Source: Coprococcus aceti
Lineage (GTDB): Bacteria; Bacillota; Clostridia; Lachnospirales; Lachnospiraceae
Length of the DNA stretch: 64,000 bases
Assembly: GCF_025567285.1 (NCBI RefSeq)
Contig: NZ_JAOQJT010000004.1
Coordinates: forward strand, 62,001 to 126,000
Reading direction: 5' to 3'
Below the pieces are notes generated by a model. The model saw nothing but the letters and a program-made list of their open reading frames with translations, was not told the origin of the DNA and searched no databases. Shown here piece after piece: positions 8,354 to 17,837 of the stretch; within the stretch, counting starts at the first letter, position 1; every line of letters starts with the position of its first letter. A program made the translations under genes and the position numbers.

Positions 8354-9316
8354 ATGGAGATATTAAAAATGTTAGGTCAGATACTGCTTCTTGTGCTTGG
8401 ATTTGTGTTTATGATAAAGGGAGCGGATGTATTTGTAGATGGTGCGTCTAAAATAGCTGTCAAATGCAACATACCAGAGATGGTAGTTGGCTTAACAATA
8501 GTTGCCATGGGAACTAGTGCTCCAGAAGCAGCTGTCAGCATAAAGGCGGCACTTTCGCCTGCGGGAGCCGGGATCACTGTTGGAAATGTGCTTGGAAGCA
8601 ACATTATTAACATACTTGTCATCCTTGGAGTGACAGCACTCATAGCAGCACTTCCTATAAAGAAAAATACACTTAGGATAGATATACCATTTGTTATCGT
8701 GGCATCGATCATGATACTCTGCATGGGATATTTTGATGGTGTGCTCAGCAGACTTGAGGGTGTGATATTCTATGTAGTGTTTATTGGATTTTTGGTATAT
8801 CTGATCATCAGCGCGAAGAATGGCAACAGCGAGAGTGATTCTATAGAACTCACGGAGAAGGATAAGACTCCGAGACTTATACTGTTTATAATCATAGGAT
8901 TAGCGCTGGTCGTGGTCGGAAGTAATTTCACTGTAAATGCGGCATCATATATAGCTGGAAAGCTCGGTATGACAGAGAGACTCATAGGTCTTACAATAGT
9001 GGCATTTGGCACATCTCTTCCTGAGCTTGTGACATCATGCACAGCGGCAAAAAAGGGGCAGACAGATATTGCCATAGGCAACATAGTTGGAAGCAATATA
9101 TTCAATATACTTTTCGTTGCCGGAACTACAATGCTCATAACCCCAGTGCAGTTTGAGCAGAACTTCCTGTTGGATGGCATCATGGCAATAGTGGCTGCTG
9201 TTCTCCTCTGGGTGTGCAGCGTCAGAAAGAAGAAGCTCACCAGGCCGGGCGGAATAGTGATGCTGGCTGTGTATGCGGTATATTTTGCTTATATTATGTA
9301 CAAGAATTATATGTAG
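8354..9316 (+). CDS. Calcium/sodium antiporter (CaCA family, YrbG-like)
   Basis: A 320-residue protein with ten or so hydrophobic helices arranged as two homologous halves. Each half carries the family alpha-repeat: GTSAPEAAVS in the first and GTSLPELVTS in the second, each followed by a GNVLGSN or GNIVGSN segment. These Glu, Ser and Asn residues form the cation sites. Members exchange Na+ or H+ for Ca2+ at the cytoplasmic membrane. GGAGGG precedes the start. The gene stands alone between the AEC operon and a solute symporter. Confidence 0.93.
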   Translation: MEILKMLGQILLLVLGFVFMIKGADVFVDGASKIAVKCNIPEMVVGLTIVAMGTSAPEAAVSIKAALSPAGAGITVGNVLGSNIINILVILGVTALIAALPIKKNTLRIDIPFVIVASIMILCMGYFDGVLSRLEGVIFYVVFIGFLVYLIISAKNGNSESDSIELTEKDKTPRLILFIIIGLALVVVGSNFTVNAASYIAGKLGMTERLIGLTIVAFGTSLPELVTSCTAAKKGQTDIAIGNIVGSNIFNILFVAGTTMLITPVQFEQNFLLDGIMAIVAAVLLWVCSVRKKKLTRPGGIVMLAVYAVYFAYIMYKNYM

Positions 9317-9330
9317 CAGATATCAAATGA

Positions 9331-9450
9331 ATGGGGTATAGTCATTTATGTGATGATTATGAACCGGAAGAGTTGGTGTGTATAACAAGTCACGATGACA
9401 AGGATTATTACAGTATGGATGATTTTTATGATTTAGATGAACTTGATTAG
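9331..9450 (+). CDS. Possible 39-codon acidic small ORF
   Basis: An ATG-to-TAG frame of 39 codons ends ten bases before a strong terminator. The product is rich in Asp, Glu and Tyr (ending DDFYDLDELD) with two Cys. There is no good ribosome binding site, which counts against translation. It could instead be the 3' trailer of the antiporter mRNA. It is listed because it fills most of the interval between two transport genes. Confidence 0.25.
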   Translation: MGYSHLCDDYEPEELVCITSHDDKDYYSMDDFYDLDELD

Positions 9451-9460
9451 ATCTCAATAA

Positions 9461-9500
9461 AAAATACAGCGTGTAGCGATTGCCGCACGCTGTATTTTTT
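9461..9500 (+). terminator. Rho-independent terminator
   Basis: A 13-bp stem (9461-9473 with 9486-9498) runs into a T stretch. It closes the antiporter transcript. The rest of the 9317-9632 interval holds only the doubtful small ORF and AT-rich leader sequence for the symporter. Confidence 0.88.
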
Positions 9501-9632
9501 GTGGATATTTCTTGACTATGGTATGGGTATAACTTATAATCAGACATAGCAATTTAAACCGCAAAACTTTAAAGTTGACACGCTTTGATGTGATAAAGCA
9601 AACCGCGGATAAAAATGTATTGGGAGGATACT

Positions 9633-11174
9633 ATGGTACTCAAAGTTATTATGCTTGTTGTTTTCTTTGCAATCATGCTTGGAGTTGGATTTTACTCGAG
9701 AAAACACACAAAGGATGTGAATGGATTTGTTCTTGGGGGCAGAAGCGTTGGCCCGTGGCTCACAGCATTTGCCTATGGAACATCTTACTTCTCAGCGGTT
9801 ATATTCATTGGATATGCCGGACAGTTTGGATGGAAGTACGGAATTGCTTCCACATGGATAGGAATTGGAAATGCGCTGCTTGGCTCACTGGTGGCATGGG
9901 TAGTTCTCGGAAGAAGAACAAGACTGCTCACACAGGAGCTTGACACGAGAACTATGCCGGAGTTCTTCGAGAAGAGATACTCCAGCAAGTCATTGAAGCT
10001 TTTCTCGTCGATCATCATCTTCATCTTCCTCATTCCATATACAGCGTCACTGTACAACGGACTTTCAAGACTGTTCGGAATGGCGTTCAATGTTGACTAT
10101 AAGATATGCGTAATCGTCATGGCTGCCCTTACAGGTATATATGTAATCGTTGGTGGATACATGGCGACTGCTATCAACGATTTCATCCAGGGACTCATCA
10201 TGCTGGTGGGAATCGTGGCAGTCATATATGCGGTACTCAACAACTACGGCGGACTCACAGGAGCACTTGACAGCCTGGCAAGGATAAATGATCCTGCAGT
10301 GTCAGATACACCGGGTGTATTTGCATCATTCCTGGGACCTGACGTATTCAATCTGTTCTGTGTTGTCGTGCTGACATCCCTTGGAACATGGGGACTTCCA
10401 CAGATGGTACAGAAGTTCTATGCCATCAAGGATGAGAGATCCATCAAGACAGGTACAGTTGTGTCGACACTTTTTGCTACGATAGTTGCCGGAGGATGTT
10501 ATTTCCTCGGCGGATTTGGAAGACTCACAGGTACAGATGTTGCGACAGAGGGATTTGATGCTATCATTCCACATCTGCTTGAGAAGCTTCCTGCAGCCCT
10601 TATGGGCCTTGTGGTCATACTTGTGCTCTCAGCATCTATGTCCACACTTTCATCTCTGGTTCTTACATCAAGCTCAACGCTTACAATAGACTTTATAAAG
10701 CCAGTCATTGCGCCTAAGATGGATGAGAAGAAGCAGATACTTATCATGAGGATCATGCTTGTCATGTTCGTTGCCGTATCGGCTGTCATAGCCATCGTGC
10801 AGTACTCAAGCCGTATCACATTCATAGCACAGCTCATGGGCGTTTCATGGGGCGCTATAGCAGGTGCGTTCCTCGCTCCGTTCCTGTATGGCTTATACTG
10901 GAAGAAGACAACTGTTGCAGCTTGCTGGACATGTTTTGTATGGGGAACAGGAATCATGACACTGAACTTCATAAGCAACACATGGGGATTGTTTAAGTTC
11001 CCTGCAATGATGCAGTCACCTATCAACTGCGGTGCGGTTGCCATGGTTGGAGGACTTATCATCGTTCCTATTGTGAGTCTGTTCACAAAGAAGCCTGACC
11101 AGAAGAAGGTTGAGGAAGCATTCTCATGCTATGAGGAGACAGTTACTGTAGCTCACAGGAAGGCACTTGACTAA
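9633..11174 (+). CDS. Sodium:solute symporter (SSS family)
   Basis: A 513-residue protein. GGGAGG at 9622-9627 points to ATG 9633 rather than the in-frame ATG at 9615. Thirteen or so hydrophobic helices are visible. Characteristic SSS segments are the start (FYSRKHTKDVNGFVLGGRS), TAINDFIQGLIM with GGYMATAINDF (the family signature), and SSASMSTLSSLVLTSSSTL-like sequence near residue 345, whose Ser/Thr residues shape the sodium site. The family takes up proline, pantothenate, sugars and other solutes with Na+. The exact substrate is not assignable. The gene is monocistronic with its own terminator. Confidence 0.93.
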   Translation: MVLKVIMLVVFFAIMLGVGFYSRKHTKDVNGFVLGGRSVGPWLTAFAYGTSYFSAVIFIGYAGQFGWKYGIASTWIGIGNALLGSLVAWVVLGRRTRLLTQELDTRTMPEFFEKRYSSKSLKLFSSIIIFIFLIPYTASLYNGLSRLFGMAFNVDYKICVIVMAALTGIYVIVGGYMATAINDFIQGLIMLVGIVAVIYAVLNNYGGLTGALDSLARINDPAVSDTPGVFASFLGPDVFNLFCVVVLTSLGTWGLPQMVQKFYAIKDERSIKTGTVVSTLFATIVAGGCYFLGGFGRLTGTDVATEGFDAIIPHLLEKLPAALMGLVVILVLSASMSTLSSLVLTSSSTLTIDFIKPVIAPKMDEKKQILIMRIMLVMFVAVSAVIAIVQYSSRITFIAQLMGVSWGAIAGAFLAPFLYGLYWKKTTVAACWTCFVWGTGIMTLNFISNTWGLFKFPAMMQSPINCGAVAMVGGLIIVPIVSLFTKKPDQKKVEEAFSCYEETVTVAHRKALD

Positions 11175-11184
11175 CATAGATATT

Positions 11185-11227
11185 ACACGGTCTTTACACA
11201 AAACTTTGTTGAAAGGCCGTGTTTTTT
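11185..11227 (+). terminator. Rho-independent terminator
   Basis: An 11-bp stem with one G-T pair (11185-11195 with 11212-11222) is followed by six T residues, directly after the symporter gene. Confidence 0.88.
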
Positions 11228-11297
11228 ATGTTAATATTATCAGGCGGTAATGTGCATTTGAGGCATGCTGTAATCTATGTGGCAGGAGGCGCAGGGA

Positions 11298-12245
11298 ATG
11301 ATCACACTGTACAGAACGGATGACAGAATTTTGAGTGAAATACAGGAATATGGTCCTGGTGCCTGGATAGTCATGACTAAGCCAACAATAGATGAGAGTA
11401 AGAGCATAGCCGAGAGGTTTGAGATAGATCTGGCGGATGTCAGAGCCGCACTGGATGACGAGGAGAGCTCACGTGTTCAGGTGGAGGACAACTACACACT
11501 GATAATCGTGGATATTCCTTCTATAGAGATAAGAAATGAACGAGAGGCATATACAACAATCCCTCTTGGTATCATACTGGTTGCAGACTGCATCATCACC
11601 ATATGCGCCGAGGAGACTCCTGTGCTTGAGGCCTTTATGGAGGGCAAGGTGAGAGAGTTCAGCACCAAGAAGAGGATGAGGTTCATGTACCAGATACTTT
11701 ACAGGAACTGTACCACATACCAGTATTATCTGAGAGTCATGGACAGAAGAAGAACCCTTATTGAGCAGCGTATCCAGGAGGAGACCGAGGATGCGGATCT
11801 CATAGATCTTCACGAGCTGGAGTCCAACCTCGTATACTTCGCCACATCACTGAGAGCGAATGGAGTAGTTCTTGACAAGCTGACAAGATACGGCAGGATC
11901 AAGCAGTACCCGGAGGATAAGGAACTGCTGGACGATGTTCTGGTGGAGAACAAGCAGGCCATCGAGATGACACAGATATACAGGGATATCATAAGTGGTA
12001 CGAGAGAGCTCATGACGACCATCATCAACAACAGACTGAACAACGCCATGAAGTTTCTGGCGGCCATAACCATCGTCATGGCTGTGCCTACAGTTATATC
12101 CGGTGTGTATGGAATGAATGTGGGCACGAAGTGGATGCCATTTGCGAATGTACCATATGGATTTGAGATAGTGTGCGGTATCATACTTGTGATAAGCATA
12201 GTTATCGCTATTATATTGAAGAAAAAGAAGATGCTCAAACAGTAG
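11298..12245 (+). CDS. corA: CorA family divalent cation transporter
   Basis: A 315-residue protein. AGGAGG at 11284-11289 selects ATG 11298. The long N-terminal cytoplasmic funnel domain (about 1-245) contains helical, charged sequence. Two C-terminal membrane helices follow, with the pore signature YGMN immediately after the first (VISGVYGMNVG, about residue 270). The basic C-terminus (KKKKML) is typical. CorA proteins form pentameric Mg2+/Co2+ channels. It converges on the DUF4317 gene, with a shared terminator between. Confidence 0.95.
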   Translation: MITLYRTDDRILSEIQEYGPGAWIVMTKPTIDESKSIAERFEIDLADVRAALDDEESSRVQVEDNYTLIIVDIPSIEIRNEREAYTTIPLGIILVADCIITICAEETPVLEAFMEGKVREFSTKKRMRFMYQILYRNCTTYQYYLRVMDRRRTLIEQRIQEETEDADLIDLHELESNLVYFATSLRANGVVLDKLTRYGRIKQYPEDKELLDDVLVENKQAIEMTQIYRDIISGTRELMTTIINNRLNNAMKFLAAITIVMAVPTVISGVYGMNVGTKWMPFANVPYGFEIVCGIILVISIVIAIILKKKKMLKQ

Positions 12246-12254
12246 GGCAGATAG

Positions 12255-12300
12255 AAAAAAGGATCACCGGCGGTTTTGTTGCTGCCGGTGGTCCTTTTTT
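12255..12300. terminator. Bidirectional terminator between corA and DUF4317 gene
   Basis: A 17-bp stem (12255-12271 with 12284-12300, one T-G pair) is flanked by A6 and T6. It can therefore stop transcription arriving from both convergent genes. Confidence 0.92.
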
Positions 12301-12309
12301 GTGCCTTTG

Positions 12310-13503
12310 TTATTTGTTGTTGATAGGTATTCCGTTTACCTCGACCTGATCGGATATCTGGATGACGATGCATTTCCTTCCGTCGATCTCCATGGTCTCT
12401 ACCAGATCAGTTCTCTCAGGATTCACCTTGATGACCACATCAGGAGTCTTTACCTCAAATGTTTTTGTGTTTGCAACATTTGTCGCGTACATGACAGTTG
12501 ACTTCTCACGCGGTACAACTATGGCCGGTTCATCCTCCGGGTTCTCAGATGGCTGCTCAGGCGGTGCTGCCGCAGCGGTTACCTTCTCGTAGTGGGCGTC
12601 AAAATCTGCCATCTTCTCGTCTGATACTCCGCTCTCTGTCAGTAGGTTCTTTATAGTGTTTTTTGAGAGAGTAAGCGGTTCCGGACTGTCCTTTCTCTGT
12701 TCTATCATCTCGTTCAGATTGTCGTGGATGGTTCTTACCATATCGTAATTACAGTCATCTCCCAGAGTCTCAGCAACAATCTCCTGAAATACATCTTTCT
12801 GTTCTCCCGCAGTTATAGGAAGAGAAGTGCCAAGGATGTTACTTATGAAGCTGTCGTGAAGCTCCTCCGGCTTTTTGGTGTAGTACAGAACGTTGTGGAT
12901 ATCCGTGCTCCTGTCGATAAATGCCGGGAACAGGAAGCCTATGTCCGGCATGTCGACCACCCAGTCGCGGACTCTGTTGTGGAATGTGCTTTCAACGTCG
13001 AAGTAGCTGAGTCCCGCCTTGGACAGGTTGACGTGGCAAATGGAGCACATGATATAGTCATACACCTCGTCTGATGCATCGTCCATCATGATGCCGTCGG
13101 TTGTCTTGCCCGGAACATCATATGTATCGTGGATGAGCAGTATGAGGTAGTTGCCGGTGTAATCGTAGTTCTCGATGACCTTGTCATAGAACTCATTTAT
13201 CAGCTCATCGTTCTCAAGCTTGCTCTTTCTGAGTTTATTCAGGAATTCCTGTGTGCCGCCTTCAAACTCCTGTGAGGTAGGAAATGGCATGGTGACAAGA
13301 TTCTTGCCAATGCTTCCTGATAAAGTCTTTTTCAGTATTTCAAAATATTTGTATGTTTCTTCTTCCGGCATGGTGAGAAACTGTTCGTTGATGGTCGCCA
13401 CCTTGTTGCAGTCTCCGTCCACGTAGCATCCGCGGATCTTGCTTATGGAGCATTCCTTTGGAGCAAACAGGTGTCTTATCTCAAGTACGTCTTTTTTTGT
13501 CAT
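12310..13503 (-). CDS. DUF4317 domain-containing protein
   Basis: A 397-residue protein whose N-terminal 260 residues match the clostridial DUF4317 family (opening MTKKDVLEIRHLFAPKECSI, then a KTLSGSIGKNL segment and a long YDYTGNYLILLIHDTYDVPG stretch). The Pro/Glu-rich linker near residues 305-325 separates a short C-terminal beta-rich part. There are no membrane segments or signal peptide. The family is common in Lachnospiraceae and Ruminococcaceae, and no function is known to me. The gene is monocistronic and diverges from the two-component operon. Confidence 0.9.
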   Translation of the reverse strand: MTKKDVLEIRHLFAPKECSISKIRGCYVDGDCNKVATINEQFLTMPEEETYKYFEILKKTLSGSIGKNLVTMPFPTSQEFEGGTQEFLNKLRKSKLENDELINEFYDKVIENYDYTGNYLILLIHDTYDVPGKTTDGIMMDDASDEVYDYIMCSICHVNLSKAGLSYFDVESTFHNRVRDWVVDMPDIGFLFPAFIDRSTDIHNVLYYTKKPEELHDSFISNILGTSLPITAGEQKDVFQEIVAETLGDDCNYDMVRTIHDNLNEMIEQRKDSPEPLTLSKNTIKNLLTESGVSDEKMADFDAHYEKVTAAAAPPEQPSENPEDEPAIVVPREKSTVMYATNVANTKTFEVKTPDVVIKVNPERTDLVETMEIDGRKCIVIQISDQVEVNGIPINNK

Positions 13504-13716
13504 AAATAAAACTCCGTTTCTATATAGTGATATATTTTGCGTTATAACATCTGCAATGACAGACCGCCTCCTAAGTATACCACAAATAATGACAAGTCTT
13601 AAAGATATCTTAAACTTTATAATGGTTGTTTCTTAATGGCAGTATGGCGATAATTGAGAACAGGAGGTGATTGTGGTAAGCTAAGGATAAATACGAAAAA
13701 GGTGAGGATATGAAAA

Positions 13717-14406
13717 ATGTACAATATATTAATATGTGACGATGAAAAAGATATAGTATCAGCTATAGAGATATATCTTAAGACAGCCGGGTATTCGGTG
13801 TATAAAGCTTACAATGGTATGGAGGCAGTTGATATGGTAAATTCTAATGACATACAGCTTGTACTCATGGACGTCATGATGCCTCAGATGGACGGTATAA
13901 CAGCCATGGCAAAGATAAGAGAGAGCAGCAATGTGCCGGTTATCATGCTTACGGCAAAGAGTGAGGATACCGACAAGGTGCTGGGACTTGAGGTCGGCGC
14001 AGATGACTATGTGACAAAACCATTCAATCCGGTGGAACTTCTGGCAAGGGTAAAGTCCCAGCTCAGGCGTTACATGCAGCTGGGAGGCGGAGAGACACCA
14101 AAAGATAAGCTGGTTATCGGAGGAATAGAGCTTGACGACAAATCCAAACAGGTCACACTTGATGGAGAAGTTATGCCCCTCACCCCAACGGAGTATGACA
14201 TCCTAAAACTTCTTATGCAGAATGTGGGAAAGGTATTTTCTACAAAAGAAATATACAGGGCAGTGTGGAAGGAGGATCCTATGGGAGCGGAAGGATCTGT
14301 TGCAGTACACATAAGACATCTTAGAGAAAAGATAGAGATAAATCCTTCAGACCCAAGATATATAAAGGTTATCTGGGGAAGAGGTTATAAAATGGAGGTA
14401 CAATAG
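13717..14406 (+). CDS. OmpR-family response regulator
   Basis: A 229-residue regulator with a receiver domain (acidic triad DDE at 8-10, phosphoacceptor Asp52 in LMDVMMPQMDG, Lys in VTKPF) and a C-terminal winged-helix DNA-binding domain (about 130-229, ending WGRGYKMEV). GGTGAGG precedes ATG 13717, and an ATG at 13710 is out of frame. It overlaps the kinase gene by one base, so the pair is translationally coupled and cognate. The type resembles regulators that answer cell-envelope or antimicrobial stress. Confidence 0.95.
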   Translation: MYNILICDDEKDIVSAIEIYLKTAGYSVYKAYNGMEAVDMVNSNDIQLVLMDVMMPQMDGITAMAKIRESSNVPVIMLTAKSEDTDKVLGLEVGADDYVTKPFNPVELLARVKSQLRRYMQLGGGETPKDKLVIGGIELDDKSKQVTLDGEVMPLTPTEYDILKLLMQNVGKVFSTKEIYRAVWKEDPMGAEGSVAVHIRHLREKIEINPSDPRYIKVIWGRGYKMEVQ

Positions 14407-16829
14407 TGGATAAGGCGATTTATAAGATACGAGGAAATGTGTTCTTTAAACTTGGAATATATATTCTTGTGGCGGTGCTGGCATATGGAACGCTGTATAC
14501 AGGCGGTCTGGTGCTGCAGGGAAGCTACCTTGGAGTGTACAGTGATGATGATCAGGGCGCGACGCCGTATGAGAGGCTTGTAAATGATTATGTGGAGGAC
14601 ACAAATTATGCGCTTACCGAAAAGGTGAATGCTTACATCCAGGATACAAGGTCGCAGCTGGAAAGCATTACAACATACAGTCAGCTCGTGAGCGCCGATC
14701 ATAACGGAGATAAGGTTATAACCGCGGCTGATGTTTTCCGGAGATTGACCAACGCGGATACAACATCTGCGATCAAGTCGTCATACCGGTATGCGGATAT
14801 AGTTGAACGAGGCGATATCGGCTATATGCTGACGGCAGCCTGCAGTGATGATGCAAATGCAAATACTGGAAAGATAAAAGTAACGACCGGAAATATAAAG
14901 CTGATAAATGACGAAGCCCGACTGGACGACAATATATATACGAACGATTATGACAGCACGATAGAAGTGCCTGTTAAAAGATATATTGTGTTTAACAATC
15001 TAGGTGATATGGAACAGGGTGAGCAGTATATCAATGCCCTGCTGGGGGAGAACGATCCATATTATGACGAATACACGTATAATGAAGAAAATGATACTGT
15101 GGAGAATGATACAGATTCTGTATTGACAGCGGATGGCAAGTCTATCACCACACAGGATATCATGTATGGCGATTATTACCCGAGTTCAGTTGAAAAACTG
15201 TATTTTGACGACACAGACGAGATTGGCAGTTCATCTGGGAATGGCTGTTGTCTTGTGCTAAGCTATGATGCATATTCATTTATAAATATCACGGGAAAGT
15301 GCTATGTGGACGTGGCGGCTGCTGTAGACAACATCAAAGCGTCAAATCCGGAAATGGTTCAATACATTGGAATATGGAGGACGAAGAGCAAGGGGATACT
15401 GGCAGGATTTGCAGTCATGTTGCTGCTGTGCATCGTCATGTCAATATTTTCAATGGTCAACGCCGGCGTAAAGACAGGGAAGGAGACGATAACTCTCGGC
15501 AGATTTGAGAGGACTCCGACTGAGCTTGTGCTGGCTATGGCAGTATGCTCTGCTGCTGCAGCAGTAGGGATCTGCGTTGAAAGCGGTATTGCATCCATAT
15601 GTGTGAACCAGTATAGGAACTACACATTTGTATCAGAAAATATACAGTACATTGCGTTTCTGGTGCCGGTGGCATGTCTATATTCTGTGGCGTTGTTTTT
15701 CTTTAACAATATGGTTGCGAAGGTGAAGGCGGGAACATTTTGGGCAGACTGCCTGATAATCCGCGCACTGAAGTGGATAGCAAGAAAGACGAAAGCTTGT
15801 TTCAGGTATGTGAAAAGTCATATGTCCCTGACGCAGAAGGGCGTATGGGCTTATATAGGTATAACTATAGTAGAGATAATTTTTGTGGCAATCCTGGCAG
15901 CAGGCAGCATGAGAGGCCTTCTTTGGGTGGTGATTTATATCATTTTAAAATGGCTGTGCATAGTCGGAATAGTGGCATATCTCATACAGACACAAGAGTT
16001 ATATAAGTGCGCAAAGGAGATGGCGGAGGGCAATCTGGACAGGAAAGCGGACACAAGCAAAATGTTCTGGGTATTCCGCGCACATGGTGAACACCTCAAC
16101 CAGATAAGAGACGGCATGTCAAAGGCTGTTGAGGCCAGAATAAAGAGCGAGCATTTGAAGACAGAACTCATAACAAATGTATCCCACGATATAAAGACCC
16201 CGCTTACATCCATAATCAACTATGTTGATCTGCTGCAGAAGGGCGATATGGATGAGAAGACAAGACAGGAATATATAGAAGTTCTCTCAAGGCAGTCCGC
16301 GAGACTGAAAAAACTCATAGAGGATCTGGTCGAGGCATCCAAGGCATCCACCGGCAATATCCAGATAAACTGGGCAGAGATAGATGCAAATATGCTTCTG
16401 GAACAGGCAATAGGAGAGTATGGAGACAAACTGGACAAGGCAGGGCTTAAGGTCGTATTTACGGGATCGGATACACCTGCGGTGGTTATGGCAGATGGAC
16501 AGCATCTGTGGAGAGTATTCGACAATCTCCTTGCAAATATAAGCAAATATGCGATGCCGGGAACGAGAGTCTACGCATCGGTTATCCGCGGAGATGGCGA
16601 GGTAAGGATGGAGTTTAAGAATATATCCAGAGATCCGCTCAATGTGTCCAGTGATGAGCTCATGGAGAGATTTGTCCGTGGAGACAGCTCCAGAAATACG
16701 GAGGGAAGCGGACTGGGATTATCTATAGCGAACAGTCTGTGTACTCTGATGAATGCCAGATTTACTATAAGCATAGACGGAGATCTGTTCAAAGCGGCCA
16801 TAATATTTACAGATAATGGTACTTTATAA
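14406..16829 (+). CDS. Membrane sensor histidine kinase
   Basis: An 807-residue kinase with a GTG start at 14406 served by GGAGGT at the end of the regulator gene. One N-terminal helix (about 13-35) leads to a large extracytoplasmic domain of some 290 residues with no recognised fold. Five further helices form a membrane bundle (about 330-520). A short linker is followed by HisKA with NVSHDIKTPLT (His near residue 594) and a HATPase domain with DNLLANISKYA (N box) and EGSGLGLSIANSL (G2 box). The multi-helix layout is larger than usual and suggests detection of a membrane or envelope signal. Confidence 0.93.
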   Translation: MDKAIYKIRGNVFFKLGIYILVAVLAYGTLYTGGLVLQGSYLGVYSDDDQGATPYERLVNDYVEDTNYALTEKVNAYIQDTRSQLESITTYSQLVSADHNGDKVITAADVFRRLTNADTTSAIKSSYRYADIVERGDIGYMLTAACSDDANANTGKIKVTTGNIKLINDEARLDDNIYTNDYDSTIEVPVKRYIVFNNLGDMEQGEQYINALLGENDPYYDEYTYNEENDTVENDTDSVLTADGKSITTQDIMYGDYYPSSVEKLYFDDTDEIGSSSGNGCCLVLSYDAYSFINITGKCYVDVAAAVDNIKASNPEMVQYIGIWRTKSKGILAGFAVMLLLCIVMSIFSMVNAGVKTGKETITLGRFERTPTELVLAMAVCSAAAAVGICVESGIASICVNQYRNYTFVSENIQYIAFLVPVACLYSVALFFFNNMVAKVKAGTFWADCLIIRALKWIARKTKACFRYVKSHMSLTQKGVWAYIGITIVEIIFVAILAAGSMRGLLWVVIYIILKWLCIVGIVAYLIQTQELYKCAKEMAEGNLDRKADTSKMFWVFRAHGEHLNQIRDGMSKAVEARIKSEHLKTELITNVSHDIKTPLTSIINYVDLLQKGDMDEKTRQEYIEVLSRQSARLKKLIEDLVEASKASTGNIQINWAEIDANMLLEQAIGEYGDKLDKAGLKVVFTGSDTPAVVMADGQHLWRVFDNLLANISKYAMPGTRVYASVIRGDGEVRMEFKNISRDPLNVSSDELMERFVRGDSSRNTEGSGLGLSIANSLCTLMNARFTISIDGDLFKAAIIFTDNGTL

Positions 16830-16862
16830 AATTAAATTAACATGATTTATTGAAAAAAGTTA

Positions 16863-16891
16863 TTGACAACTAATTTGAGTTAGGGCATACT
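16863..16891 (+). promoter_or_regulatory. Promoter of the Fur-like/HMA operon
   Basis: TTGACA (16863-16868) and CATACT (16886-16891) are separated by 17 bp. A TTAG...CTAA partial dyad overlaps the -10 (TTAGGGCATACTAA), which resembles DtxR-type metal boxes. Confidence 0.6.
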
Positions 16892-16899
16892 AACCTTGA

Positions 16900-16913
16900 T
16901 GATAATATTATCA
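16900..16913. promoter_or_regulatory. Fur-box-like operator
   Basis: TGATAATATTATCA is a perfect 14-bp palindrome lying just after the -10, over the expected transcription start. It equals the two 7-base arms of the Bacillus Fur/PerR 7-1-7 box (TGATAAT-N-ATTATCA) with the central base missing. It lies upstream of a Fur-family gene, so autoregulation is likely. Confidence 0.6.
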
Positions 16914-16933
16914 ACAATCAGAAGGAGGCGTGT

Positions 16934-17419
16934 ATGATGACTAACGAAAGATTAGAGACGGACAAGAAGAGTATAGATGATACAGGTATCCAGCGTACAG
17001 AGATGCAGAAAGAGATCGTTATCAGCAGACTCAGGGAAAGGGGATGCAGGATAACCAGACAGAGAATGATACTCCTTGACATAATACTCGGGGAAGAGTG
17101 TTCTTCCTGCAAGGAGATTTATTATAAGGCGGTCAAGCAGGACAGTCGTATAGGCTCGGCTACAGTGTACAGAATGGTGAATACACTGGAGGATATAGGA
17201 GCCATCAACCGTAAAAACATGTATAAGGTTGCCTGTGGTGCCAACTGTGGTATAGAGGATGCCTGTGTCATTGAGCTTGATGATTCATCCAGCATTGAGC
17301 TTTCGGCCAAAGAGTGGAACAGGATAATCCGTGCAGGACTTATGGCTGGCGGATATATTGAGAATCAGATGGTGACAGGTGTCAATGTAAAGCCTTGTGG
17401 CTGTGGCTCATGTTGTTAA
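16934..17419 (+). CDS. Atypical Fur-family regulator lacking histidines
   Basis: A 161-residue protein (start ATG 16934; 16937 is equally possible after AAGGAGG). Residues about 25-95 form the Fur winged helix, with RGCRITRQRMILLDIIL, a recognition helix near SATVYRMVNTLEDIGAI and the usual wing. The C-terminal half is degenerate: the HxH and other His ligands of Fur, Zur and PerR are absent, and the whole protein contains no His. Instead it has Cys clusters (ECSSC, ACGANC and a terminal CGCGSCC). It may bind metal through thiols or sense redox state. It is co-transcribed with a Cys-rich HMA membrane protein 21 bp downstream. Confidence 0.85.
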   Translation: MMTNERLETDKKSIDDTGIQRTEMQKEIVISRLRERGCRITRQRMILLDIILGEECSSCKEIYYKAVKQDSRIGSATVYRMVNTLEDIGAINRKNMYKVACGANCGIEDACVIELDDSSSIELSAKEWNRIIRAGLMAGGYIENQMVTGVNVKPCGCGSCC

Positions 17420-17440
17420 TAACGAAGGAGATGATCTACA

Positions 17441-17797
17441 ATGGGTGGAACAATATTGGTAGTGTGCATACTGGTGCTTATAGTAGTGGGTGCAGTTATC
17501 AGTTCTGCAAAGCACTTTAAAGGAGAAGGAGGCTGCTGTGGCGGCGGTGGTTCCGTCAAGGTCAAGGGTGACAAGATAAAGGATGTTGTCGCCGTGAAGA
17601 CTATTTACATAGAGGGAATGCACTGCAGCAACTGTTCAGATCGTGTACAGAATGCATTGAACAGTCTGAGCCAGGTGAACGCAAAAGTCGACCTCAAGAA
17701 GAAGCAGGCTGTCGTTAAGCTCGGAAGAGAAGTATCTGATGATGAGCTTAAGAGCTGTGTAGAGAGGTGTGGATACTCAGTAACCGGTATAGGATAA
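17441..17797 (+). CDS. Membrane-anchored Cys-rich protein with HMA domain
   Basis: A 118-residue fusion. The N-terminus (residues 1-36) has one TM helix followed by GGCCGGGG, like the small FeoB-associated Cys-rich membrane proteins. Residues about 50-118 form a heavy-metal-associated domain with GMHCSNC (CxxC at 62-65), as in CopZ. It would tether a copper- or other soft-metal-binding domain to the membrane. AAGGAG precedes the ATG. Co-transcription with the Fur-like regulator points to metal handling. No ATPase or FeoB gene is adjacent. Confidence 0.85.
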   Translation: MGGTILVVCILVLIVVGAVISSAKHFKGEGGCCGGGGSVKVKGDKIKDVVAVKTIYIEGMHCSNCSDRVQNALNSLSQVNAKVDLKKKQAVVKLGREVSDDELKSCVERCGYSVTGIG

Positions 17798-17837
17798 AGT
17801 CTTGAATAAAAAATTGTAAAAAATTTTCAAAAAATTG

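Noticed and set aside
9575..9943. Plus-strand frame overlapping the solute symporter start
   Set aside because: It is a frame-shifted shadow of the symporter, rich in Trp and Cys, without a start signal.
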